Below, in pieces: positions 7,793 through 13,945 of a stretch of DNA of 16,267 nucleotides. The position numbers and the translations under genes are program-made. Numbering within the stretch: position 1 is the stretch's first letter; each line of letters opens with the position of its first letter. The stretch is from CAYPOY01 sp964412395 (GTDB taxonomy: Bacteria; Chloroflexota; Anaerolineae; B4-G1): contig CAYPOY010000097.1 of NCBI GenBank assembly GCA_964412395.1, forward strand, positions 1 through 16,267, written 5' to 3'. Under the pieces are notes generated by a model. That model was not told the DNA's origin, ran no database searches, and saw nothing but the letters and a program-made list of their open reading frames with translations.

Positions 7793-8113
7793 GTGGGCCA
7801 GGTAAGACAGGAGGTGCTGGACGAGGTCGTCCGGCGCATCGTTGAGGTAGCACAGCCGGACAAGATTATCCTTTTCGGTTCCGCCGTCCGGGGAGAGATG
7901 GGGCCGAACAGCGACGTGGACCTGTTGGTGGTGAAATCCGGTGTCACACATCGTGGGCGTCTTGCGGGAGACATCTACGTGAATCTCATAGGTGTTGGCC
8001 AGGCCGTGGACGTCATCGTCGTCACCCCTGAGGACATTGAGCGGTACCGGGATGCCATTGGCCTGGTTATCGAACCCGCTCTGCGGGAAGGGAAGGTGAT
8101 TTATGCCGCCTGA
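7793..8113 (+). CDS. MNT-type nucleotidyltransferase (MntA-like antitoxin candidate)
   Basis: This is a 106-residue minimal nucleotidyltransferase. The signature GSAVRGEMGPNSDVDLLV carries Gly29-Ser30 and the acidic pair Asp41/Asp43. Asp73 (QAVDVIVV) supplies the third carboxylate, so the active site looks complete. Known MntA proteins act as antitoxins by adding AMP groups to a HEPN partner. The GTG start at 7793 follows AGGAGG (7777-7782) at a good distance. The gene overlaps the next one, a HEPN protein, by 11 bp, the classic pair order. It is first in a three-gene operon under the promoter at 7712. The family assignment is secure; the antitoxin role is inferred from the pairing. Confidence 0.85.
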   Translation: MGQVRQEVLDEVVRRIVEVAQPDKIILFGSAVRGEMGPNSDVDLLVVKSGVTHRGRLAGDIYVNLIGVGQAVDVIVVTPEDIERYRDAIGLVIEPALREGKVIYAA

Positions 8114-8540
8114 GTCTTTTAACCGTGTTCATGGAAGACGCTTCCCCCCGAGCGACCCCAGGGAATGGCTAAACCGGGCCAGAAGCAACCTGGCACGGGC
8201 CAGGGAGGGCATTCACATCACGGGAGTATACTTTGAAGACCTGTGCTTTGATGCCCAGCAGGCAGCGGAGAAGTCGCTTAAGGCGTTGCTGATCCATCGT
8301 GGGATACGCTTTCCCTACGTTCACGACTTGGCAGAACTTCTTGGTCTTGTGGAGCAGGCTGGGCAGGAAGTGCCGAGTAGGGTGCGGCAGGCAGCAAGAT
8401 TAACTCGGTATGCAGTGGTAACCCGGTATCCTGGGCTTCTCGAGCCTGTTACCCGCGAGCAATACGAGGAGGCAGTGGCTCTGGCGGAGGAGGTTGTTCG
8501 CTGGGCTCAAGGAGTCATCGAGCGAGGAACGGGGGAATAG
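8103..8540 (+). CDS. HEPN-domain protein (putative toxin partner of the MNT protein)
   Basis: This 145-residue protein has the HEPN core of the PF05168 type: AQQAAEKSLKALLIHRGI followed by RFPYVHDLAELL. Arg69 and His74 form the R-X4-H ribonuclease motif, so it could be an active RNase toxin. The ATG at 8103 overlaps the MNT stop by 11 bp behind a purine-rich AAGGTGA site. The N-terminal 20 residues are not typical of the domain, but no better start was found. It is followed after 11 bp by a winged-helix regulator gene. HEPN proteins paired with MNT proteins are known as type VII-like toxin-antitoxin systems; toxicity here is an inference. Confidence 0.82.
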   Translation: MPPESFNRVHGRRFPPSDPREWLNRARSNLARAREGIHITGVYFEDLCFDAQQAAEKSLKALLIHRGIRFPYVHDLAELLGLVEQAGQEVPSRVRQAARLTRYAVVTRYPGLLEPVTREQYEEAVALAEEVVRWAQGVIERGTGE

Positions 8541-8551
8541 GACGGAAGCCA

Positions 8552-9019
8552 ATGTCGGAAGTGGAGCGCCAACTGCGCATCCTGGAGGCCCTGGAGCGCA
8601 ACCCGGACACCACGCAGGCCAACCTGGCCGCCCAATTGGGTGTGGCGGTGGGCAGTGTCAATTGGTACCTCAAGCGGCTGATCCGCAAGGGGCACATCAA
8701 GGTGACCCACCTGGAGCGCCGCAAGTTGAAGTACTTCGTCACACCCAAGGGGCTGGCCCTCAAAGCGCGGCTTACGTCGGAGTACATGGAGGTCTCTCTG
8801 CGCGTCTACCGGGAATTGCGCCAGGCGGCGCGGGAGACGCTAGCCCAGGTGCGCGAGAGCGGCTATACGGCGGTGAAGGCCGACGTTTGTGGTGAGGCAA
8901 TGGAGATCTTCCGGTTGACCTGCCTGGAGGAAGGCGTGGGGGTAGGGAAGAACCCTTCTTCACCGCTGCCGGAGGTGCGGGCGGAGGGGATGCAGTTTGT
9001 GGTGGAGTGGCCGGAGTAG
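8552..9019 (+). CDS. Winged helix-turn-helix regulator, MarR/EPS-associated type (copy 1)
   Basis: This is a 155-residue protein. Residues 1-70 form a winged helix (TTQANLAAQLGVAVGSVNWY recognition region, then LERRKLKYFVTPKGLAL as wing). A helical linker and a C-terminal segment (GYTAVKAD, EAMEIFRLTCLEEGVGV) resemble the small sensor-like tails of regulators found beside capsule and exopolysaccharide genes. It shares 143 of 155 positions with the protein encoded at 13987, and the DNA-binding part is almost identical. It is third gene after MNT and HEPN, with an 11-bp gap. Binding to the palindrome at 7738 is inferred, because palindrome and gene were duplicated together. An IS630 element begins 50 bp downstream, so any genes it once preceded are separated from it. 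Confidence 0.85.
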   Translation: MSEVERQLRILEALERNPDTTQANLAAQLGVAVGSVNWYLKRLIRKGHIKVTHLERRKLKYFVTPKGLALKARLTSEYMEVSLRVYRELRQAARETLAQVRESGYTAVKADVCGEAMEIFRLTCLEEGVGVGKNPSSPLPEVRAEGMQFVVEWPE

Positions 9020-9068
9020 TAGAATGAGAAACCGGTGTGCGAGGGCAAAGGAGAATTCGCGCCGTATA

Positions 9069-9097
9069 TACTGATCGCACTTTAGTTTTGTGAAAAT
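9069..9097 (+). repeat. IS630 left terminal inverted repeat
   Basis: TACTGATCGCA and TTTTGTGAAAAT are the two best-conserved blocks. The complement of 10214-10242 matches 22 of 29 positions. Confidence 0.85.
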
Positions 9098-9146
9098 GCA
9101 AGGCTGGCGATTTCTGGTAAAATGGCCGAAAATGCAGGAGGATACA

Positions 9147-10214
9147 ATGAGCCGCAAACAGATTCGCCAGATTACTCTTACCAAAGAAGAACTCGAGGAA
9201 CTGCGTAAGCGCATTCGTCGGGCCAAAGACCGCAAAACAGCCGACCGGCTGCGCGTCATTTTGTACAAAGCAGAAGGACACAAAAACCACGTCATTGCTC
9301 ATCTTCTCCAAATGAGCATCAATAGCGTTAGCACCCACTTGAAACGTTATCTGAGAGGTGGCTTCGATGCCGTGTGTGCCACGAAATACCAGGGCAAACA
9401 ACCCTACTTGGCACCAGAGCAACAAGAGATACTCAAGATCGAGCTCAAGACTCACATCTACAACACCGCTGAACAAGTCATTACCTGGGTCGAGAAGCAG
9501 TTTGGCGTCACTTACACTCTGCGCGGGATGCATACCCTGCTCAAACGATTAGGTTTCACCTACGAGAAGAATCGTTTGGTGCCAGGCAAGGCCGACCCTG
9601 AATCCCAACGGCAATTCGTGCGCTGGTTTGAAAAGGTACGGGCAGAACTGGGACCTGACGACCGTATTTACTTCGGTGATGCGGCACACGCCAAACATAA
9701 TGCCGAAGCGGGCTATGCTTGGAGCGAATCGGGCAAGCCGCATCTCATTCCAACGAATTCAGGACGTCAACGATACAACATCCTGGGAGCGTACTGCACT
9801 CAGACCCACGAACACGTGTTCATCTTGACCGAGGACAATATCAATCAGGACAAAGTTATCGAATTACTGGAACTTTTGCGAGCGAAGCACCCCGGTGACG
9901 GCAAGATTTACTCGATCCTGGACAACGCCAGTTACAACAAGGCTCTACGTGTTCGAGCGCAAGCAGAGGAGAGCCAAATCATCATCGAGTACCAGCCGCC
10001 CTACTCTCCCAACCTGAATCTGATTGAACGACTATGGAAGTTTATGCGTCGTGAGTTCTTCAAGGACAAGTACCGCTCGACTTTCGCCAAGTTTAGGAAG
10101 CAGTTGGATGACTTCTTTGCTAACCTGGACAAGTACAGGGATGATCTCGCGACGCTGCTGACCGAGAAGTTTGAGTTGGTCCCTTCTGTTTGGCAGGCCC
10201 CGGACGTGGCCTGA
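9147..10214 (+). CDS. IS630-family DDE transposase
   Basis: This is a 355-residue transposase. An N-terminal helix-turn-helix region (HVIAHLLQMSINSVSTHLKR) is followed by a winged-helix-like segment and a DDE catalytic core. Core motifs are the first Asp in IYFGDAAHAKHN, the second in ILDNASYN, and the Glu in PNLNLIERLWKFMRR. All three are present and the frame is uninterrupted, so the enzyme may be active. I chose the ATG at 9147 because it follows AGGAGG at the right distance; an in-frame start at 9090 would fall inside the left terminal repeat. The stop codon at 10212-10214 just enters the right terminal repeat. Confidence 0.93.
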   Translation: MSRKQIRQITLTKEELEELRKRIRRAKDRKTADRLRVILYKAEGHKNHVIAHLLQMSINSVSTHLKRYLRGGFDAVCATKYQGKQPYLAPEQQEILKIELKTHIYNTAEQVITWVEKQFGVTYTLRGMHTLLKRLGFTYEKNRLVPGKADPESQRQFVRWFEKVRAELGPDDRIYFGDAAHAKHNAEAGYAWSESGKPHLIPTNSGRQRYNILGAYCTQTHEHVFILTEDNINQDKVIELLELLRAKHPGDGKIYSILDNASYNKALRVRAQAEESQIIIEYQPPYSPNLNLIERLWKFMRREFFKDKYRSTFAKFRKQLDDFFANLDKYRDDLATLLTEKFELVPSVWQAPDVA

Positions 10215-10242
10215 TTTTCACAAATCCTATTTGCGCTCAGTA
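10214..10242 (-). repeat. IS630 right terminal inverted repeat
   Basis: Complementary to 9069-9097 at 22 of 29 positions. It contains TTCACA (10217-10222), which may serve as an outward -35 box. Confidence 0.85.
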
Positions 10243-10246
10243 TAAT
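10217..10246 (+). promoter_or_regulatory. Hybrid outward promoter at the IS630 right end
   Basis: TTCACA (10217-10222) lies within the terminal repeat. It is followed by an 18-bp spacer and a perfect TATAAT (10241-10246) made of the element's last TA, the target TA and the flanking AT. It points into the broken MNT/HepT cluster, with transcription expected to start near 10253. The call is based on sequence resemblance only. Confidence 0.5.
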
Positions 10247-10310
10247 AGACCCACGTGATTGCAGCCCATATATCTGGGAGGCCGTCGAGCGTGAAGGGGT
10301 TGACGTATGA
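10245..10310 (+). pseudogene. 3' remnant of an MNT nucleotidyltransferase gene
   Basis: The 21 codons up to the TGA at 10308 encode a tail (CSPYIWEAVEREGVDV at the end). It matches the last 21 residues of the intact MNT protein encoded at 10807-11187 at 11 positions, including Cys, Pro and the EGVD ending. The stop overlaps the next ATG as ATGA, exactly as in the intact pair downstream. The nucleotidyltransferase core (GS...DxD) is absent. The IS630 element abuts the remnant, and the 49 bp left of the element do not hold the missing part. Confidence 0.75.
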
Positions 10311-10810
10311 TGGCATCATACCTCCTGCTTCGGCAGCAAATTGAAAACGAAATGGGCAACGTCGAGCATGCTGTTGCTCACATAGAACGATCAATGGCCG
10401 GGGCACTACAGCACCCTGCCGACCAGGACATCTATGTGGCATCGGCTGCCCTCAACCTTCAAAACGTCTACACCGGCATCGAGCGTATCTTCCAACTCAT
10501 CGCGGAACGGATTGAGCAGAGCGTGCCAGCGGGTGAACGTTGGCACACTGCCTTGTTGACCCAGATGAGCCTGGAGTTGCCTGGCCTACGGCCGGCTGTC
10601 GTTCGCACAACGACGCGGGATGACCTGGACGATTATCGCTCGTTTCGTCATCGTATTCGTCACGTGTACACCTATCACATTGACCCGGAAAAAGTGGCGG
10701 CGTTGGTAGACCGCCTTCCCGATGTGTGAGCAGCGGTGCAGGAAGATATTGCTCACTTCCTGGTTTTCTTGGACGCCGTCGCGCAGGCGGAGGTGGAGGA
10801 AGAAGAGTGA
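10307..10810 (+). pseudogene. HepT-like HEPN toxin gene with in-frame TGA (module B)
   Basis: The first 140 residues, up to TGA at 10727-10729, resemble HepT/DUF86 proteins. The catalytic motif R-X4-H-X-Y is visible as Arg114, His119 and Tyr121 (FRHRIRHVYTYHID). After the TGA the same frame continues for 26 codons (AAVQEDIAHFLVFLDAVAQA) to a second TGA at 10808. That stretch aligns with the C-terminal helix of the paralogue at 11184 (GGELERFTHFLERLSRAD). The next gene's GTG start overlaps this second stop (GTGA), which indicates where the gene originally ended. The interrupting codon is probably a mutated TGG. The truncated protein keeps its catalytic residues, so residual activity cannot be excluded. 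Its cognate MNT gene is reduced to a remnant. Confidence 0.72.
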
Positions 10811-11187
10811 GCACGAGCATGGCCGACCGAAAAATTGACTACGCCCCTTACCTGCGCACTGCCCGTCGCCGGGCGCGGGCGGAGCGACGTGCACTGACCG
10901 AGCGGCGGCAGCGGGCGTGGGAACTGGCCCGTCAGGCTGCCCGTCTGCTGCGCGAACGCTACAATGCCCATCGCGTTGTCGTGTTCGGCTCCCTGGTTCA
11001 CGAAGGCCGCTTCACGTCCCGCTCTGACGTAGACCTGGCTGTCTGGGGTATCCCCTGGCCAGATTACCTGCACGCCCTGGGGGAAGTACTGGATCTCGGT
11101 CCTGAGATCGAGATCAACCTGGTGGATGTCGCCAGTTGTCGCCCGGCCATCAAGGAGGCCATCGAGCAAGAAGGGGTTGACCTATGA
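10807..11187 (+). CDS. MNT-type nucleotidyltransferase (module C antitoxin candidate)
   Basis: This is a 126-residue protein with an Arg-rich N-terminal helix followed by the nucleotidyltransferase core: Gly61-Ser62 (VVVFGSLVHEG) and Asp74/Asp76 (SRSDVDLAVWG). The position expected for the third carboxylate (EIEINLVD) reads Asn104, where the MNT protein of the first module has Asp73, so catalysis may be weakened. I use the GTG at 10807, which overlaps the original stop of the preceding HepT frame (GTGA) behind GGAGGAAG. The ATG at 10819 is an alternative; a longer frame from 10726 overlaps the HepT tail and is unlikely. Its stop overlaps the next ATG (ATGA). It belongs to the larger MNT class that pairs with HepT proteins. 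Confidence 0.82.
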   Translation: MSTSMADRKIDYAPYLRTARRRARAERRALTERRQRAWELARQAARLLRERYNAHRVVVFGSLVHEGRFTSRSDVDLAVWGIPWPDYLHALGEVLDLGPEIEINLVDVASCRPAIKEAIEQEGVDL

Positions 11188-11686
11188 TTGCACGGTATCG
11201 TGTTCTGGTTGATCGCATTGGGCACGAGTTGACGTTGCTGAGTGAGAGCGTGCAGCGATGTGAAAGCGCGGTAGAGCGGGTCAGACAGAACCCTGTAGAC
11301 AAGGATTTCTACGTTGCGCTGCTGCCCTCAATCTGCACAGCTTTTACAATGGCCTAGAGCGAGTGTTCGAGATGATCGCTTCGGAGGTGGACGAGGCGGT
11401 GCTGGGTGGCAATTCATGGCATCGCGAGTTGCTGACACAGATGACCATCCCGCTGACCGATGTCCGCCCGGCCGTGCTCACACGCGAAACGGCGCGCTAC
11501 CTGGATGGATATCTGCGCTTTCGCCATGTGGTGCGTAGTGTTTACACTCTCTACCTGGACGCAGAAAGGGTAATGACATTGGTCGCTGACCTGCGCCCGA
11601 CCTATGAACGAATGGGTGGGGAACTGGAGAGGTTCACCCATTTCCTGGAGCGCCTCAGTCGGGCCGACGAGGATGAGGGAGCATAA
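11184..11686 (+). pseudogene. HepT-like HEPN gene, frameshifted and lacking the catalytic His (module C)
   Basis: From the ATG at 11184 the protein runs about 45 residues in one frame (ending DKDFYVA) and would stop at TAG 11355. From about 11321 the matching sequence continues in another frame (AALNLHSFYNGLERVFEMIA) to TAA at 11684. Comparison with the paralogue at 10307 (YVASAALNL) shows one base missing at about 11319-11320. In the R-X4-H-X-Y motif the His is replaced by Ser (FRHVVRSVYTLYLD, AGT at 11537-11539), so even a frame-restored protein should lack ribonuclease activity. The frameshift could be a sequencing error; the Ser change is independent of it. Upstream coupling to MNT is ATGA. 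Confidence 0.78.
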
Positions 11687-11700
11687 CAAGGAGAAAACTT

Positions 11701-12327
11701 ATGCGCACGAGGGTCATAATTCATCCCACGGCGGAAGTTTCAGAACAGGCGGAGATTGGCGAGGGAACCTATATCTGGCATCAGGCACAGGTGCGGGAGG
11801 GCGTCCTCATTGGCCACAACTGCATCCTGAGCAAAGGGGTGTACATTGATTCCGGTGTCGCCCTTGGCGATAACGTCAAGGTCCAGAACTATGTCTCCAT
11901 CTACCACGGGGTTACCATTGAGGACGGGGTCTTTTGTGGCCCCCACTGCGTCTTCACCAACGACAAGCGGCCCCGCGCTATCAACGCCGACGGGTCGCTC
12001 AAGGCCGCCGACGACTGGGAGCTGGTGCCGACGTTGGTCAAGAGGGGTGCGTCCATCGGCGCCAACGCGGTCATCGTCTGTGGCGTGACCGTCGGCGAGT
12101 GGGCCATGATTGGCGCCGGGTCGGTCGTGTCGCGCGATGTGCCCGACTACGGGTTGGTGTGGGGAAATCCAGCGCGGCTGCACGGCTTCGTCTGCCCGTG
12201 CGGACACTGGCTACAAGAGGACAAAGAGACAAAGAGAGAGGGGGACGACGAGATGATAAGATTGCGGTGCCCAGGGTGTGGAGCGATGGTTGAGGTACGG
12301 AAGGCGGACTGGGAGGAGATGCAATGA
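11701..12327 (+). CDS. Left-handed beta-helix N-acyltransferase (WbpD/WlbB-like), with zinc-ribbon-like tail
   Basis: This 208-residue protein consists mostly of hexapeptide repeats (IGEGTYIWHQAQV, IGHNCILSKGVYI, LGDNVKVQNYVSI and so on). They form the trimeric beta-helix of acetyl-CoA-dependent sugar O/N-acetyltransferases. VFTNDKRPRAI and WGNPARLHGFVC match the class that acetylates UDP-3-amino sugars in O-antigen synthesis. The adjacent aminotransferase gene supports this. The C-terminal extension has two cysteine pairs, Cys165/Cys167 (CPCGHW) and Cys190/Cys193 (CPGCG), suggesting a zinc ribbon. A GACAAAGAG-type repeat separates the pairs. AAGGAG precedes the ATG. The stop overlaps the next start (ATGA). 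The exact substrate is not determinable. Confidence 0.85.
   Translation: MRTRVIIHPTAEVSEQAEIGEGTYIWHQAQVREGVLIGHNCILSKGVYIDSGVALGDNVKVQNYVSIYHGVTIEDGVFCGPHCVFTNDKRPRAINADGSLKAADDWELVPTLVKRGASIGANAVIVCGVTVGEWAMIGAGSVVSRDVPDYGLVWGNPARLHGFVCPCGHWLQEDKETKREGDDEMIRLRCPGCGAMVEVRKADWEEMQ
12212..12242 (+). repeat. GACAAAGAGACAAAGAGA repeat inside the acyltransferase tail
   Basis: Degenerate ACAAAGAG units, related to the ACAAGGAGACAAGG family in addA, encode LQEDKETKREGDD between the two cysteine pairs. The frame is kept. Confidence 0.5.
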
Positions 12328-13400
12328 TACCAATCTCAAGACCACAGATCGGCGAAGCAGAGAAGGCAGCCGTCCTCGAAGTGCTGGACTCGGGGATGCT
12401 GGTGCAGGGGCCGCGGGTAGCGTGGCTGGAGGAACGATTTGCAGAGGTATGCGGGACGCGCTACGCTGTCGCTACGTCGTCGGGAACGACGGCGCTGCAT
12501 ATCGCGCTCCTGGCCCACGGCATCGGTCCCGGCGACGAGGTGATCACGACGCCATTCACGTTCATCGCCACGGCCAACTCCATCCTGTTTGTGGGGGCCA
12601 GGCCGGTCTTTGTGGACATTGAGGAGGATACGTTCAACATCAATCCGGCGTTGATCGAAGCGGCGGTCACTCCTCGCACCCGGGCCATCATTCCGGTGCA
12701 TCTCTACGGCCATCCGTGCGATTTGGGCGCGGTGATGGACATCGCCCGGCGGCACGACCTGGTGGTGATCGAGGACGCGGCGCAGGCGATTGGAGCCACC
12801 TACAGGGGCAAAACGGTGGGAAGTTTCGGCACAGGCTGCTTCAGCCTCTACGCGACGAAGAATGTGACGACCGGCGAGGGCGGGATGATCACCACCGATG
12901 ATGAAGCGCTGGCCGATCGCTGCCGGCTGTTGCGCAGCCACGGCATGCGGCGGCGCTACTACTACGAGTCCCTGGGCTACAATTTTCGCATGAGCGACCT
13001 GCACGCGGCCATCGGTCTGGCCCAGATGGGCCGGCTGGAGGAGTTCACCGCCAAACGGCGAACGAACGCGACCTATCTCTCCGTGCACATCAGCAGCGTG
13101 GTCACGCCACAGGTGCGCGAGGGGTGTGAGCACGTGTGGCATCAGTACACGGTGCGGGTGGACGGCGGGCGAGATCGGGACGCAGCGGTGCGACAGTTGA
13201 ACGAGGCCGGTGTGGGGACAGGCATCTTCTACCCGGTTCCAGTCCATCAGCACGACTATATGCGCGACGTCGTGGGCGATGTAAGCCTGCCGGTGGCCGA
13301 GCGGATGGCAAAAGAGGTACTCTCGCTGCCGGTCCACCCGGGGCTGAGCCGGGCGGACCTGGAGCGGATCGTGGAGGCGGTGAACGGGCTATGCGGATGA
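12324..13400 (+). CDS. DegT/DnrJ/EryC1/StrS-family PLP aminotransferase (sugar aminotransferase)
   Basis: This 358-residue enzyme has a full-length fold-type I architecture. Visible motifs are SSGTTALHIALLA (cofactor phosphate region), EDAAQAIGA with Asp151 contacting the pyridine nitrogen, and SLYATKNVTTGEGG with Lys179 as the Schiff-base lysine. The family transfers an amino group from glutamate to keto-sugar nucleotides. Coupling by ATGA to the upstream beta-helix acyltransferase suggests a WbpE/WlbC-like step: amination, then acetylation of the same UDP-sugar for surface glycan synthesis. The C-terminus (LSLPVHPGLSRADLERIVEAV) is typical. The start is fixed by the overlap and the conserved IPISRPQIGEAEKAAV beginning. 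The sugar specificity is inferred. Confidence 0.93.
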   Translation: MIPISRPQIGEAEKAAVLEVLDSGMLVQGPRVAWLEERFAEVCGTRYAVATSSGTTALHIALLAHGIGPGDEVITTPFTFIATANSILFVGARPVFVDIEEDTFNINPALIEAAVTPRTRAIIPVHLYGHPCDLGAVMDIARRHDLVVIEDAAQAIGATYRGKTVGSFGTGCFSLYATKNVTTGEGGMITTDDEALADRCRLLRSHGMRRRYYYESLGYNFRMSDLHAAIGLAQMGRLEEFTAKRRTNATYLSVHISSVVTPQVREGCEHVWHQYTVRVDGGRDRDAAVRQLNEAGVGTGIFYPVPVHQHDYMRDVVGDVSLPVAERMAKEVLSLPVHPGLSRADLERIVEAVNGLCG

Positions 13401-13447
13401 TGACGGACGATAGATGACCTCTGAACCTGGCGGATTTCCTGACCAGC

Positions 13448-13885
13448 GTGTTGCGTGCTTTTGTTGAGCAGCATCATCTGGGAATGGTCCTGAGCGCTCC
13501 TTTCCAGATGAAGCTGGAGCGGGGCCGGGAGCCGGACTTGCTCTTTGTAGCGAGTGAGCACCTGGAGCGGTTGAAAGAGGCTTACCTGGAAGGGCCGGCC
13601 GATCTGGTGGTGGAGATCGTATCGCCCGAGAGCGTGGGACGTGACCGGGGGGAAAAGTTCTGTGAATATGAACAGGCTGGCGTTCCTGAGTATTGGCTGA
13701 TTGACCCGCTGCGGGAGCAAGCCGAGTTTTGCCAACTGGGTGCCCAGGGCCGCTACCGGATGGTGATGCCGGAGGCAGGAGAGATATATCACTCGGCAGT
13801 GGTGCCTGGCTTTTGGCTGCGTGTGGCGTGGTTGTGGCAGCCGCCGTCTATCCTGGAGACACTGCGTGAGTTGGCGCTCATTTGA
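13448..13885 (+). pseudogene. Uma2-family PD-(D/E)XK protein, 5'-truncated
   Basis: About 145 residues of a Uma2 (DUF820) protein are present. The family's putative nuclease residues remain: Asp in REPDLLFV, Glu in VVEIVSPES, and Lys in RDRGEKFCEYEQAGVPEYWLID. The N-terminal part usually found before this (roughly 60-80 residues with the YELIDGE-type motif) is missing. The frame is open only from 13418, where LNLADFLTSVLRAFVEQ begins without an ATG; the GTG at 13448 is merely the first listed start. It lies between the aminotransferase and the regulator promoter. It could be a translated fragment, but decay after truncation is likelier. The biological role of Uma2 proteins is not established. 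Confidence 0.65.
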
Positions 13886-13917
13886 AAGCCGCTTCTGTCG
13901 TTGGCATTCTGCCGCAG

Positions 13918-13945
13918 TTGACACTGTGTAAAAGTGTGGTAAAAT
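13918..13945 (+). promoter_or_regulatory. Promoter of the regulator/sugar-transferase operon (duplicate of 7712)
   Basis: TTGACA (13918-13923), a 16-bp spacer and TAAAAT (13940-13945). The stretch TTGACACTG and the block GTGGTAAAATTCAGTC are nearly the same as at 7712-7745. The copies are clearly homologous, not convergent. Confidence 0.8.

Larger units (their letters stand above)
9069..10242 (+). mobile_element. IS630-family insertion sequence, about 1.17 kb, TA-flanked
   Basis: A single transposase gene lies between 29-bp imperfect inverted repeats (22 matches by eye). The outer ends read TACTGA at 9069 and TCAGTA ending at 10242. TA dinucleotides flank both ends (9067-9068 and 10243-10244), as expected for IS630/Tc1-mariner target duplication. 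The element is visibly less GC-rich than its neighbours. It separates copy 1 of the regulator from a decapitated nucleotidyltransferase remnant. Confidence 0.88.

Noticed and set aside
9024..9068. Left flank of IS630 as the N-terminal part of the broken nucleotidyltransferase.
   Set aside because: Joined across the element it gives an open frame of 37 codons, but without any GS...DxD motif or similarity to the family, so it does not supply the missing core.
10726..10806. N-terminal extension of the module C nucleotidyltransferase from GTG 10726.
   Set aside because: This stretch overlaps the recognisable C-terminal tail of the HepT frame and encodes Gly/Arg-rich sequence unlike the family; GTG 10807 has a better ribosome-binding site and a coupled overlap.
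11310..11330. Programmed frameshifting in the module C HepT gene.
   Set aside because: No slippery heptamer followed by a stable structure was seen; the local sequence is GCGCTGCTGCC, and the catalytic His is lost anyway, so decay or sequencing error is simpler.
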